Assembly (NCBI GenBank): GCA_030998225.1
Contig: JAPYXD010000469.1
Location: forward strand, 496,001-560,000
DNA length: 64,000 nt
Origin: Diplolepis rosae
Lineage: Eukaryota; Arthropoda; Insecta; Hymenoptera; Diplolepididae
Direction of reading: 5' to 3'
Shown here in pieces: positions 10,302 through 21,858 of the stretch (positions within the stretch are counted from its first letter, which is position 1; each line of letters begins with the position of its first letter). The translations under genes and the position numbers were made by a program. The notes under the pieces were generated by a model. The model was given only the letters and a program-made list of their open reading frames with translations. It was not told the origin of the DNA and did not search any database.

Positions 10302-11061
10302 TTTCCTTATTCTACTTTCAGCATGACTCGGGGAAACGACGTGGACGTGGTAGATTTCTTTCTCCTTCGGGGTGCTTGTTTTGAGTGAGCCCCCCTGCCT
10401 CTCACTATTCGAAGTGCTGGATTTAAGTGAGTCTCCTCGCCTCTCACGGAATCCTATGTTAGGTCATGTTTCTTCTCCATACACGCACTACAGAAGTACA
10501 ATTGACATGTGTCACAAATTTTGACTTTCGAAAATCTGACACCAGATTTGGATTTAGCGACCCCAAAAACCTGTGTACAGACAATTTCATCGAGTTCTGA
10601 ACATTCAAACTACTTTTAATTCAATTTAATCCATACCTTCATACCGGGATAAAAACCAAAAGTATACGACCACTTTATTGATAAAATAATAATTTTAATA
10701 AACTTTCCGGAGAGGATAGCAATGCAGAAAAATGTTAGGAATTACTGTCTTCTTTGGGAAATTGGTTAAAACTATTATTTTAATTATAAAGCGGTCGTAT
10801 ATAATTGATGACGTCAGAGCCTACCATACTGCCTTAAGGAACAAATTCTCATCATGACATTCGCGCTGGATTTTTTCTATACATTTCTGTAACTTTCTAA
10901 TAAATTAGATAATTAAGATAATTTATTTTCTTCCGAATATCTCAATAAGGAAAGACAATCGTAGACTGTAATCAAGCAAACGATTTCGCAATCCAATGCT
11001 TATTTCACGTCTCACATATTTTGGTTGAAAAATGGGATTCTAGATTTCAATAGTGTTTTTA
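10302..11061. other. Non-coding spacer with repeat fragments
   Basis: It holds the inverted copy of the GGGGTCACTGAATC repeat (10535-10600) and a short phrase (10368-10412, around GGGGTGCTTG and TGCCTCTCAC) that recurs inside the hAT element at 26201-26241. No gene was recognised. Confidence 0.5.
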
Positions 11062-11671
11062 TCAGGTGTACAAATAAGTTTCCGCCGTTTGAAAAAAGTT
11101 GGCGCCACCAGTAAGTTTTGGTTGAAATTGACAGATGTAAAACGTCACTGTCGTAAGCTTGGACGTCTGTTAACGACATGACCTTAAAATATTAGTGAAT
11201 TTTTATCAGTTTAATATATTCTTTCGTGTGCGAAAATAGTGAGTTTTGAGCCGAATAAGCATCATTTGTGGGAACTTTTGATTTACCTCTTCAACTTGAA
11301 GAAATATGCAGCTGAGGCACATCGATTGCTTGTAGAACCATATGGTGAGCATGCCTTAGGTGAGAGAAGTTGTCGTGAGTGGTTTCAAAAGTTCAAGAAC
11401 GGCGAGTTTCCACTTATTTCGATCGATGACGCATGGCCTGTCTGAGCAGCACTTCACATCATATGAAAATACTAAAAATTGGGTCGATTCGTGGATGGCC
11501 TCAAAGGATGAAGCGTTCTTCCAACGTGGTATCCATACACTGCCAGAAAGATGGGAAAAATTAGTGACAATCGATGGAACATACTTCGAATAAAGCATAA
11601 GGTTCCGTTCTCTGACAATAAATGCCTAATTTTTGATAAAAAAAACGGCGGAAACTTATTTGTACACCTGA
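11062..11671 (+). mobile_element. mauritiana-type mariner, internally deleted (610 bp)
   Basis: It has perfect terminal inverted repeats of 29 bp beginning TCAGGTGTACAAATAAGTTT, with TA duplications at 11060-11061 and 11672-11673. The terminus is very close to the TCAGGTGTACAA ends of the mauritiana mariner subfamily. The element is about half the usual 1.3 kb because the centre of the transposase gene has been deleted. Confidence 0.92.
11239..11593 (+). pseudogene. mariner transposase fusion remnant
   Basis: The N-terminal part (SFEPNKHHLWELL...YAAEAHRLLVEPYGEHAL...CREWFQKFKNGEF) matches the mariner HTH region. It then joins, out of frame, to the extreme C-terminus (HFTSYENTKNWVDSWM...LPERWEKL...TYFE) ending in TAA at 11591-11593. 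All three catalytic acidic residues are deleted. The expected ATG reads GTG. Both halves are otherwise well preserved, which suggests that the deletion occurred shortly before or during transposition. Confidence 0.9.
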
Positions 11672-11955
11672 TAAAACCAAAACATAAAACATACATCCTG
11701 ACGAAAAACATCTCAATGAGAATTTTTAGACCTCCTTAAGACAAATAATTTTCAATCATAACATTTTTTTCGTATTTCACACATTTTGTTTAAAAATAGA
11801 ACCTTTGAATTTTAATCGTATTTTTTGAAATTGAAACGAAAAATAAACATTTTATCGGGAACTGTGTCAGATGAAATTTAAAAATAAAATTAAAGACTTG
11901 TATTTTTGATTTCCAATAATATGTTTTCAAATTAAAAAGAAAAATATTCATCTTA

Positions 11956-12897
11956 TCAGATGTACAACTTTACTTCCACCATTTTTCGATAAATGACTGC
12001 AGCGGTTAAATGTCAAATGCTCTCAACTACTTAGTGTGAGGCTGCTCTTAGTGAAATAACGTGTCGTGAGTGGTTTTAACGCTTTAAGAGCTTGCTGAAG
12101 ACTCGTGCCAAACGCAAGAAGAATTGGCAGAATCATTAGGAATGACTCAAAAAGCCATTTCGAAACGCCTCAAAGCCATGGGAATGTACCAGAAGCAAGG
12201 AAATTGGGTTTCGTACGAATTGGAGTCGAGAGATGTTGAACGGCGTTTCTTTGCTTGTGAACAGCTGCTTCAAAGACAGGATTGGAAGGGGTTTTTACAT
12301 CGCATTGTGACCGGCGACGAAAAATGGGTCCACTTCGATAATCCCAAGCGCAGAAAATAATGAGGAATGCCCGGAAATGCCTCCACATCGACGGCTAGAC
12401 CGAATATTTACGGTGTCAAAGTGATGCTCTGCGTTTGGTGGGATCAGCTCGATGTGGTGTATTATGAGCTGTTGAAACCGAGTGAAACCATCACAGGGGA
12501 TCGGCATCGAAAGTAATTAATGCGTTTGAGCGGAGCATTGAAGGAGACACGGCCACAGTTCCAAGAGAGACACGACAAAGTTGTCCTACAGCATGGCAAT
12601 GCTCGGCCACATGTCGCAAGACCGGTCAAGACATACTTGGACACGCTGAAATGGGAGGCCATACCCCACCCGCCGTACTCTCCAGACGTTGCTCCTTACA
12701 ACTACCATTTGTTTCGATCAATGGCAAACGGCCTAGCTCATCAGCATTTCTAGTCTTATGAAAAAGTCAAAAAATGGATCGATTCGTGGATCGCCTCAAA
12801 AGACGCACCGTTTTTTCGAAATTACAAGTATATTCGACAATTGCCAGAAAGATGGAAAAAAGTAGTGGCTAGCGACAGACAATACTTTGAATCATAA
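11956..12897 (+). mobile_element. mauritiana-type mariner, decayed copy lacking right terminus
   Basis: The left end TCAGATGTACAACTTTACTT sits after TA (11954-11955) and is related to the 11062 element. The matching right terminus could not be found after the transposase stop, so the 3' end is truncated or diverged. Confidence 0.75.
12063..12897 (+). pseudogene. mariner transposase pseudogene with mutated catalytic residues
   Basis: A nearly continuous mariner transposase minus part of its N-terminus. The HTH (TQKAISKRLKAMG) and the VERRFFACEQLL block are present, and the first catalytic residue is kept in IVTGDEKW. The second site reads LQHGNARPH, where the family has Asp after His, so it is Gly. 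The third reads VAPYNYHLF, where the family has Asp, so it is Asn. Stops occur after NPKRRK and before SYEKVKKW, and a frameshift lies near 12100. The gene ends with QYFES and TAA at 12895-12897. It is doubly inactive. Confidence 0.9.
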
Positions 12898-13938
12898 ATA
12901 TGTACTCACTTTTTAAGAATAAGCTCGAGTGGAGCTTAGGGTAGAATAAACGAAAGGCTCTAGCATTTTCGAGATTGTGTAAAATATTGGTATTTTATAA
13001 TTATACTGCGACTAATAATATATACTTTAAGAAATCTTTAAAGCACGCTTTCACACTTTATTAAATACTTCTAAATTTTACTAAACTTCAGATAAATTAT
13101 ATTATAATTTGATATAGATTGTATCAAACTTTACTGTAACCTATACTAAAGTGTCATATCATTTTTCGAATCTTTAGTATTTTGACTGCGAAAAATTTGC
13201 AGCCCGCTAGGAATAATTACCATTGCACCTCGATTTTCCCTAAATTCCTTACATTTTTTAGAGTTATTATTATAAAATAAAGCATACGAGTATATTGCTA
13301 TACAAAGTGTTTCCGTGTAATAGTTTCAATCAATGACTGACTTTTAGCATTTCAATCAGTCAAAAGTGATTAAATTTTCAATTAACAATGACTAATTATC
13401 CCTCAGAAATTACTGATTGTAAATCAAGAAGACAATCATTGAATGGAACCAAATCAAAATAACTGATGTAAACTTCCTAATTAAATTCTTTGTGTCAGCC
13501 ATATATTGATTGAGGAATAAGTTTGTGCTGATTTTGATGAATGTTAAAATCAATTATTTTTGCAAAAAAAAAACCAATCAGAATCAATTGGTTATACATT
13601 TATTCCACTTCTGCATTGACTACTTTTTTCCTGAAATCAAGTTGTTTCTGTATTCCATGTCGAAAAACAGCTGGATTCTTTAAGGCAAACCAATCATCTC
13701 ATATCGAGCATTTAAATCTCTTTCACAGTCTGCTTCTGACAAACTCCGAAGTTGTAGACAATGAACATTAGTAGTGATGGTTGTGTTTCTTTCGAGCAGC
13801 TCCTAGTTAATTAATCTCCTCCATACCCTATCAATTACGCAGCATCCTCTTGCAAAGATGAAGATTTTGCTTAGCGCGAAAAGTTTCTAGATGGTCCTTG
13901 TTAAGCCATTCTTTTCGCTACCCCAATGTAAGGAGGTA
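12898..13938. other. AT-rich spacer with a small hairpin repeat
   Basis: An inverted repeat (GTTTCAATCAATGACTG near 13322 and its partner ending near 13460) encloses about 140 bp rich in CAATCA and TGATT words. They resemble the words in the hAT arms and the 41-kb MITE. A 76-codon frame at 13541 is not convincing. A minus-strand block near 13850-13925 reads EWLNKDHLETFRAKQN; it looks protein-like, but I cannot place it. Confidence 0.4.
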
Positions 13939-14509
13939 TTCTACTGTGGCGACCTAAAAAGTTAACGATTTTTCACGAATTTTCTCTCAAGAAATACTGC
14001 ATGTAACGGCAAGAACTTTCCGAAAAAAAATTGTATAGTATAAAAATACATATTTAATTATTTTTACATAAATAAGCCCATGAAAAAAAATATTGCAGGC
14101 GCGGATAATTTCTCAAAAGCGGCTTGACTAATCGGCTTGAAATTTTAGGAGCGTATTACGCACAAACATAGCTTTCATCCGTATCTAAATCATCGTAAAA
14201 TTTTAATTTCAACATATATATTCACCACAATTATGGCACCAAGAAACGTATTATTTCTTTGAATTTTTTGTTTTCGATTACCTTGAGGGTTGCAATCACC
14301 TGCGCTAGCAAGATTAATATTTTTCCTATAGGTCTATTTATGTAGAAATAAATAAATAAATATGTATTTTCATACTATAAAAATTGTTTTTTTCTATTTT
14401 TCTAGAGTACACCTTTCAATGAAAAACAAGTTAGTTCCATCACACATGCAGTACTTTTTGAGAGAAAATTCGTGAAAAATGCTTAACTTTTTCGATCGTC
14501 ACAGTAGAA
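13939..14509. mobile_element. Non-autonomous TIR element (about 570 bp)
   Basis: About 60-bp terminal inverted repeats pair TTCTACTGTGGCGACC... with ...GATCGTCACAGTAGAA, and the arms continue through CACGAATTTTCTCTCAA. TA lies at 13937-13938 and 14510-14511. The symmetry extends a few bases further (AGG...CCT), so the termini may be slightly wider. It has no coding capacity. Confidence 0.8.
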
Positions 14510-14659
14510 TACCTCTTCAACGTATATAATATACCACTTTTCTTTTCTGGAAATACATCAAGGGTTCAGATTTGAAGTGAATCAAGCCCATGAGAGTTTA
14601 ATTAGAGGAAACAGACTTGAAAATTAAATAAATTTAATTAATCGAATATTCACTGTTAA

Positions 14660-14815
14660 TTTTATACACACTGATAGAAATTTCTGTTGTGGAATTTGTC
14701 TATAATTACGTCTTCAGATCCAGGAACCAGGAAAATGGATATTTTAATCGAATTTCCAGTTACCCTGACCTGAAGAATGTAATTAAGGACAAACTTAACT
14801 AAGACAACTAGTTAA
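14660..14815. repeat. Imperfect inverted repeat
   Basis: TTGTCTATAATTACGTCTTCAG and CTGAAGAATGTAATTAAGGACAA-like arms face each other about 40 bp apart inside this segment. It is probably a small MITE or a hairpin; no clear target duplication was seen. Confidence 0.4.
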
Positions 14816-15067
14816 ATTATTTGAAACTTCTCCTAATGTATTGTTCCAATAATATAGTGTAATGTGCAATTCAAACTATTTTATTTGGTTTCATTTAAAT
14901 TAGCTTACAATTGTTACATTATCACTAGCATATTATTGAATACTAGACTTGGTTCACTTTAACTCTGACGATATAGATAACGACGTTAGAGGGCAAGCAA
15001 AGAAACACAAGCACTGAACCGATTACTTCTTTTTAGTTAAACCTTACTTCCTACACTTTTGTGGAAT

Positions 15068-15588
15068 CACTTACTTGCCAGACAGGGATCCTTAAGACCC
15101 CAGCGACAAAAATCGTAATAAAAAAAAACTATTGATTATTTTTACTTAAAATTTTTGTTAGAACTTCTTAAGAGCTTACTCTAAAAGATCGTCTAGGTAA
15201 CATGGCCAAAAAATGAATTCAAGTATGCTAAAAACTTTATAAGTAAAAAAAAAATGAAAAATTACTATTTTTACGAAAAAATTCATAACTTTTTTATTTC
15301 TCGATATTAAGGACTAAAATTTTAGTTGAGTCTTCTACTGATGTGTCTCTACAAGAAAAAAATAGTAGTTAAGTGGCTTCTTAGAAAAGCATATTTATTC
15401 TGTGAAATGAAGGCTGAAATTTTGTGAAAAAATAAACCAGCATAATCCTATCTAGCCTAAAAGGTACTTGTACTCTTGAACTATTGACAAATGTTACTAT
15501 AGACCTGCTCCTCTGAGTTTAGGTACGTAAAATTAAGGAAAAAGAGGCCTGAGGTCCTTTGGACCCCTAGGTGGCATGTAAGGGTTGA
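15068..15588. mobile_element. Diverged TIR element (about 520 bp)
   Basis: The left end TACTTGCCAGACAGGGATCC and the right-end complement TACATGCCACCTAGGGGTCC are imperfect inverted repeats extending about 30 bp. The interior is AT-rich and non-coding. The boundaries are approximate because the arms have diverged. Confidence 0.5.
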
Positions 15589-15799
15589 GCCCGATTAGAA
15601 GCTTCCAACTAACCTGAATTAAGATGTGGAAGAGAATGGTAAAAAATGGGATCAGTTAGGAATTCAAATGGTTTTAGATTCGTCGATATTTTTGAAATAT
15701 GCGTTCCAATTTCTGTTTGTGCAAACGAAACATTTTCTGTTGGCAAGGATAGAAACTGAAATCAATCCCACTTAATGACAAGAGGTAACTTCAAATGTT

Positions 15800-16060
15800 T
15801 CACAAGGAAGAAAATAGTTCAGTAAAGTTTATAGAACTGTTCAAGAATCAGGAATACAGGTATTTATGGAACAGAGTTCTGGAAAATTTACAAATATTTT
15901 TCTGAATAAAATGCAGTATTATGAATCATTTTTGCTGAACGCTCTGCATATTATTGTGAAATGTTATGTAAATTGTTTAGAACTCTGTTCCGTGAATGCC
16001 TATATCCCTAACTATTGAACAATTCTATAAGCTTTATTAAAGTATTTTTTCCACGCAGTC
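15800..16060. mobile_element. Hairpin MITE, GTTCAGTAAAGTTTATA family, copy 1
   Basis: Two arms of about 85 bp face each other. Both contain TTATAGAANTGTTCAA, then a TTTATGGAACAGAGTTC-like block, and end in a GGAAAAAATA-type terminus. A second, shorter copy of the family lies at 46024-46148. It is non-coding. Confidence 0.75.
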
Positions 16061-16355
16061 GATTCAATATCCTCCATGAAGTATTTATTGTCAACAATTT
16101 TAATCCAGAATAATCTGCTTGACTAAAAGTGGATGCAATGCAAGACCGAAAAATACAAATATCGACGTATTCGAAACCATTTAAATTCTTTAACAATCCC
16201 GTTTTCGACCATTTTCGTCCGCATTTTAAATCAGTTTAGTTGATGGAAGCTACTTACCGAGAGCACGTGCAGAACCTATGTGCTAAGTTTTTAGACTTTT
16301 CCCGTTGGATGCAAAAAGTTGATTATTGTCTTTTAGTCGCAGTACATTCGTCTTG

Positions 16356-16373
16356 CCCCCCCCCCCCTCCCCC
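16356..16373. repeat. Poly-C tract
   Basis: A homopolymer-like run of C interrupted by a single T, flanked by unique sequence. Confidence 0.9.
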
Positions 16374-16619
16374 AGCTGAACCTAGTTTGTAATCTCTTAT
16401 GACTTGATACGTACATTCGTACTTATTCTAAGGTGTTTGATATTGACATGATATTGTCTTTGTCCTAACCTACTTTTTTCACATTTAATTACCCTTTTTC
16501 ACTCTATACGAACCCCTAAATGGACAATAGAAGTAGTTTACTTCAAGAAATCTCACCATAAAATGAAAGTTAGATGTTAATTTAAGAATTAATAAAACAT
16601 TCTTTGTTATACCTATTTT

Positions 16620-17153
16620 TGACCATGCAGAAGAAATTGAAAGTATTTCGGACTGTATAACAAAGTCATTGAAAAACGAACTGGGAAAGTTATGGCTAGT
16701 GTTTTTTGGGATGCACAGGGAGTAATCTTCATCGACTACTCTGAGAAAGGAAGAACGATTACTGGAACATATTATGCTGCATTATTGGATCCATTAGTCG
16801 ACAAAATCAGGAAGCAACGGCCAGATTTGAAGAAGCATAAAGTCCTTTTTCATAATGACAACGCACCATCTCACACATCGAACATTTCACAGGCAAAAGA
16901 GCATGAATTGGGTTTTGAATTGCTTCCGCATCCAGAGTATTCTCCAGACCTGTCTTCCAGCGACTAATTTCTGTTTCCAAACCTCAAAAGGTAACTAAAT
17001 GGTAGGCGTTTTGAGTCAAACAAAGAAGTTGAATGGGAAACAGGAGGGTATTTTATAGGGTTTGACAAATCGTATTATTTGGAAGGCATAGAAAAGTTGA
17101 AAGATCGTTAAGCTCGTTGTATCGAGCTAAAAAGAAAGAACATTGAGAAATAA
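16620..17153 (+). pseudogene. mariner transposase 3' fragment
   Basis: The plus strand reads TGKVMASVFWDAQGVIFIDY...GRTITGTYYAALL, typical of mariner transposases downstream of the first catalytic residue. The second catalytic Asp is kept in FHNDNAPSH and the third in YSPDLSSSD. A stop follows immediately and another falls before LNGRRFESN; the C-terminus ends at 17151-17153. The N-terminal half with the HTH and first Asp is missing, and no terminal repeats were found. The copy is 5'-truncated and dead. Confidence 0.85.
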
Positions 17154-17232
17154 AATCGATTTTTCTCAAAAAAATAAATTCTTGTTCATTTCATCTCGTC
17201 AATATAAAACACTCTAGTACATAAAACATATA

Positions 17233-18581
17233 CAGGGTAAGGCACATACAGTGTTACAGAGCGATAGCACTCAAACTATTGACCATATCCAAAAATGTTT
17301 CAGACAAAAGTTTCAGTGTTCGAGAAGGCCGTCATACTCGACCACCCTATTTTTTTTATTGGTGGAGGCGCTGAGGCTACGTCAAGGTCAACTCCACTTT
17401 TTTAAATGGAACCATGTATTGTTTTTTCAATGACATTATTACCGATTTTAAGTTTAGTCGAAAAATCATTTTCATTTCTTTTCATTTCTTACGATACCCA
17501 TGATAATACACATCGATACGGTATTGTTGACATCGGCAGAAAGTAAGCATTTTCTGTGGACATATCAGTTAGTCACGCATTACCTTCTAATGTGAATGTG
17601 AATGTAAACATTACAGAAATGCCCAAGATTTGTATGCGGCTCGTTATCAGGATAGGCAACAAAAATCGCACATGGCTTTTAAGCGATTAGCTGAGCGTTA
17701 GCTTTTGCTACACTAAATCCACATGCGAGTAGCAGGGAAATGAAAAAATGAGTGGAATTAGTCAGCGATCTGTGTTAAGAATCTTTCCATCCTTATCGTA
17801 TGTCATAACATCAGGATTTGTACGGCAATGATTTCCTAAAACGCGTCAATTTCTGTAATTGGCTTCGTAGAAAAATGCGCACAGATGTCTCATTTTTGAG
17901 TCATGTGCTTTTTTCTGATGAAGCTAACTTCGTAAATACGGGAAATGTGAATTGGCATAATGTGCATTTTTGGGCAAATGAGAATCCTCGATGGATGAGA
18001 ACTGTACCATTTTTGACGAAAAGTGGATCTAACATCACTAGATTACTTTTTATGGGATTTTGTCTAATAACGCGTAATGGCGGTAGCACCTACCATGCCT
18101 GACGACATTAAAGAAAGAATACGCCGAGCATGTACCGAAATTACAGCACAAATGTTGGCTGAAGCTAGACGGTCTTTTCATCAGCAAATTAACAAGTGCT
18201 TACAAGTCGAGGGTCATCACTTCGAGCATCCTCTGTAGGTAGACTCAAACCAAGGTTAGTGGATCCTTTGAAAGTGATTATTCCGATATGTTTGGATTTT
18301 TCGACTATTTTCATACTTTGCGTGACTAGAATGACCTTGTGTTGTAGGTCGCTGAATTCGTCTTAAAATCGGCAATAATGTCATCGAAAAAAAAAATACA
18401 TGGTTTTATTTGACAAAGTGGAGTTGACCTTGACGTAGCTTCAGCACCTCCACCGATAAACAAATAGGGTGGTCGAGTATGACGGCCTTTTCAAACACTG
18501 AAAATTTTGTCTGAAACATTTTTGAATATGGTCAATAGTTTGAGTGCTATCGCTCTGTAATACTTTATGTGCCTCACCCTG
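17233..18581 (+). mobile_element. CAGGGT-ended DUF4817-group element with 220-bp arms
   Basis: Termini CAGGGTAAGGCACATA (17233) and the complement of TATGTGCCTCACCCTG (18581) are flanked by TA (17231-17232 and 18582-18583). The inverted arms extend about 220 bp (17233-17455 and 18365-18581), much longer than the usual 20-30 bp for this superfamily. A decayed transposase lies between the arms. Confidence 0.9.
17614..18238 (+). pseudogene. DUF4817-group transposase pseudogene in CAGGGT element
   Basis: The plus strand preserves an N-terminal piece (LYAARYQDRQQKSHMAFKRL), then FLKRVNFCNWL and HVLFSDEANFVNTG with the first catalytic Asp. It runs through WANENPRWMRT and then jumps to the C-terminus (PDDIKERIRRACTEI...AEARRSFHQQINKCL) ending at 18236-18238. 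The second and third catalytic residues lie in the deleted middle. Stops and frameshifts occur in the N-terminal third. It is non-functional. Confidence 0.85.
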
Positions 18582-18719
18582 TATAAAAAGAGAGATCGAT
18601 TGTTATTTATTGGCGCAAAATTTCGAGTTGAAACTCGTTCAAAGTGCAAAATTGTTGTAGAGATTCGGTTTCTTTGTCGTGTATCTCTACTCACCGCGAA
18701 ACCACGCTTGCAACTCTAG

Positions 18720-18816
18720 GAAAATTTACCCTTTGCGACACGTATAACTTTACGACCTGCAAACGCTGCGAACGTGAACCCATTAGTCCTGAACTGGAGC
18801 AAACATTTCCCGCTGT
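18720..18816 (+). other. Candidate internal coding exon, cysteine-rich, unknown gene
   Basis: A 97-bp block between an acceptor (cttgcaactctag|GAAAA) and a textbook donor (GCTGT|gtaagta). It is open in one frame with two leading and two trailing bases. The conceptual peptide includes CDTYNFTTCKRCEREP and SPELEQTFPAV; two CxxC-like cysteine pairs and balanced composition are typical of real coding sequence. It lies outside the adjacent transposon. I do not recognise the protein. The trailing phase matches the leading phase of the candidate exons at 21355 and at 32201. Confidence 0.45.
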
Positions 18817-19819
18817 GTAAGTATGCATTCGGTGGTGTCACGTTGCATCTAAATAGTCAACACAGTTATTTTCGAATTCCGAAAAAAGCTTCGTTTTCAG
18901 CAAGCAAAAACTACTTGATGTCAAAGACAATAATTTGTCCTTTCTTCTTATCAGTAATACCGTTAAAAAAATACTTTTAAGATACAAGTGAATTTTGTAT
19001 GGATTTTTGAATGTGACTTCCAGGAATTTAATATTTACAGAAAAATTTCAATTTCAAATAAGTAAGCTATATAACAAGGGTTTTAGGTATCAACGAATAT
19101 GTAAATTAACTTTAAGCGTTACTGATTTACGAGGGGAATGCAAATTGATTTTATACTTGACGAGGTTCGGTTCGAATATTAATAACCTCAAAGATTTTAT
19201 GATTCACTATAAGGATGGGCAAAGAGTAGAGTGCGGTTGGGTGCGCGTTATCAGTTACACCCAATGTGTCAACCTACACACTTTAAAGCAAATGGTTTAT
19301 CTGCATGGTATCATATTTTGTGGGCGCAGGCGTATGAAACCGACATACAAGACTGTATAGAACCCTTTGATTAGTTATTCGAAGTGTCCTATTCACGTGC
19401 TTAGACTTCGAAGAATACTTATATCTTTTTATTCATATATACGCTGTAATAATAAGGGTGTACAAAAAATATGGTTACCTCCAAATACAATAATTTTGAA
19501 GAAATGCGTTTTCAGAAAAAACTTTCAATATTAAAGTTGTCAGGATCAAAAAGCTTTTTTTATCAATGGACTCATCTTCAGATTGAGAACCAGGTCCGGG
19601 CGAAGTTTGGACCCAATTTGAGAAAAGTTGATTTTTTAAGGGTATCTACATTGTTATTATACTTGAAATTAATATTTTGCCTTTGATTGCTAGATCACTT
19701 CCTTAATCTTTCTTAGTTGGCAACATTACCACAGAGTCTTGCCTTACAATTAGTTGACTCATATCACTTCCTGGTAGGACTCTTCTCGTGCAAAAATGAC
19801 CTCGACTAACCTCATTTAA
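18817..19819. other. Non-coding stretch (putative intron)
   Basis: A 121-codon open frame at 18995-19360 has no ATG at its start, no recognisable domain and poor composition, so I do not call it a gene. No element ends are visible before the TTAA at 19816. Confidence 0.4.
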
Positions 19820-20475
19820 GGGGGTCTCCTCATCAGTCAGCTTAAAAAAATCGATTTTTTTGTTGTTGCTTCAATCGTTAGAATTATTATCTGAGAATAT
19901 TCTTGCGAAGTTTCAAAGTATAGCTGATTAACATCTCACGCCTGTAAGTTTCCTTTAATTTGATTTTTTTCCTTCGAAAAACTTTAAAGCCCATTTTATG
20001 AAAACCATGTTTTTTGAAATTCCGTGCACGATTACAAAAAAACTATAAAAGCTATGTATACAAGTAAAACACTGTTTTTTAGATAATTTAATTGTGCACA
20101 GACTGAGTTTAAAAAAATCTCTTTTTACAATGTTATTAACGCACTTACTGCTAAAAAAAGACCGAAAAATCATCATAATAGACTATACTGTGCAGAAAAG
20201 CCTTCCGAATAAGGAAGTATTTTAATTTTTTGTTTCAGGTAAAAATTACGGACTGAATTTTTCACGGAGTTTGAGTTGTCCGCGGCGAGCTGCTGCGCGA
20301 GATTGTTTATAAATCCGCCATTTTTATTTATTTTGACATTCAAAAAACTTTTTATTGTTGAATAAATATATGTTCAAAGATACGTAAAAGATCATCTGTT
20401 TCTCTTGCTGTTTTCATGTTTGAAAAAAATCCTAAAAAACCACCTTTTTTATGAGCCACTGATGAGGAGACCCCC
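19820..20475. mobile_element. TTAA-flanked TIR element (656 bp)
   Basis: Perfect termini GGGGGTCTCCTCATCAGT and ACTGATGAGGAGACCCCC sit between TTAA (19816-19819) and TTAA (20476-20479). TTAA duplications are characteristic of the piggyBac superfamily, but the GGGGG terminus is not the usual CCY start, so the family assignment is open. It is non-coding. Confidence 0.8.
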
Positions 20476-20479
20476 TTAA

Positions 20480-21858
20480 GGGGTTAGACTACTGTGACGG
20501 GCGTTTTTTCAAGGTAATTTTCAGAAATTTATTTCTTACTAAATATTTATGAAGCACCAATCATTTTTTTAAATTACTTCTATACACATTAAATAACCTG
20601 TCAAAAAATGTTTATCCAAAAAAATATAAAACTCGTCGAGTTAAGCCGCTTCGCGCATCCCTATGGTATAAACGCATGGTCGGGTGGTGTATATGATTTC
20701 GCGGAAACAAGTCGTTTGAAACAAAAATAAAAAATATGCTCTTTATCTATATTGTATTGGCTTTCGATTGACGGAGCATTTTTTTTTTCATTTTTGGCGA
20801 CCAGAAAAAAATTCCTGAATTTTTTACTGCAATTTTTGGGCCCAAATCACATGTTATTATTATTAATAATTATTGAAAAAAACAAATTAAAAATTACGAC
20901 AAAATCACTCGTCAACCAGAAGACACTAGTCCTTAGAATAAGTGTACCAAATTTCAAGTCGATTCGTTAATTGGATCTCGAGACATCGTGTACACCGTTT
21001 TGCAAAAATTATTTTTTAGAAAAACGCGTTTAAAGTTTTGGTACTAGTTTTTCCAGTGAAAAAATATATTTAAGCTTTGTAAGATATTTATATGGTTATC
21101 TGGAATATTGATTGGATTCTCATCAAGTTAAATCAAAATTACCTATCATTTATGAAAGGATCGAGGAAGGATATAGCATGAGGAATTATCAGTAAATGTT
21201 ATAATATCCGAAGCCAATTGGCTGAATGATTGACAAGAGGGGGACAAAAGATATGGGAAGGCAGGAGAGAAGGCACTGAAGGTAGTTTAGTTGGATCCAA
21301 CAGGCAAGCCCTCCGGAGGCGTAATTTCAATAAATAAAAATTGTCATAGACCAGGATTCTGGGAGTTCAACATTGCCGTTACCGCCACTTCGAATTACTG
21401 AGTGCCTTAATACATATTGGCGATAATCCACTTCTGAAGTTTACACTGAAGCACAAACTGAAAGCTCAGATATTTTGTGATATTCGTTCTTCATGCTCAA
21501 CAAATTCTTCTGAGAATATTAACGACGGTCCTGGGATAGAAGAACTAGGGAGAAGATTTCAAGATAACTATTATGTACTATTCGAAAATCTGATCAAACT
21601 TGTGAGTACGTTTGTTTTAATGTAGGTTAATATCATTGTCATTAGGATCGGGATAAGCATAGTCATTTGACATCGAATATTGTTTATACTCGAGAGTATG
21701 TGATATTGGAAAAGATAAATAAACAAATTTATTGTTATAGCTTATTACTCTTAATCTGCCATTCATGTCTCATAAAGGGGTTCTTCCTCTTCATAAAAAT
21801 TTTCTAAAAAGGCAATAAAAAAAATTATTTTTTAAAAATTTTACACTGGTCTAACCCT
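20480..21858. mobile_element. Second TTAA-flanked TIR element (1379 bp), abutting the first
   Basis: The termini GGGGTTAGACTACTGTGA (20480) and, inverted, AGGGTTAGACCAGTGTAA (21858) are flanked by TTAA at 20476-20479, shared with the preceding element, and at 21859-21862. The right portion encloses the candidate exon at 21355-21601, which would make this either an exon-bearing element or two single ends flanking a real exon. Confidence 0.6.
21355..21601 (+). other. Candidate internal coding exon (82 codons), unknown gene
   Basis: The frame is open from 21350 to 21622 with good composition. The acceptor is catagaccag|G and the donor is AAACTT|gtgagtacg. The conceptual peptide includes RYRHFELLSALIHIGDN, LKHKLKAQIFCDIRSSC and EELGRRFQDNYYVLFENL, the longest protein-like block outside the transposases. 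It has one leading base, which fits the two trailing bases of the 18720 exon, and no trailing base. I do not recognise the family. It lies between the two ends of a TTAA element, so it could also be a captured fragment. Confidence 0.5.

Noticed and set aside
13845..13925. Minus-strand block reading EWLNKDHLETFRAKQN
   Set aside because: It looks protein-like but is only 29 codons, borders a MITE, and fits no family I can name; it could be a transposon relic or an exon.
16255..16310. Minus-strand donor ..CTCGGTAAGTAGC
   Set aside because: A strong donor, but the nearest acceptor leaves a block of about 25 bp; likely chance.
18995..19360. 121-codon frame on the plus strand
   Set aside because: There is no ATG at the start, no recognised domain, no clear splice borders, and composition close to background.
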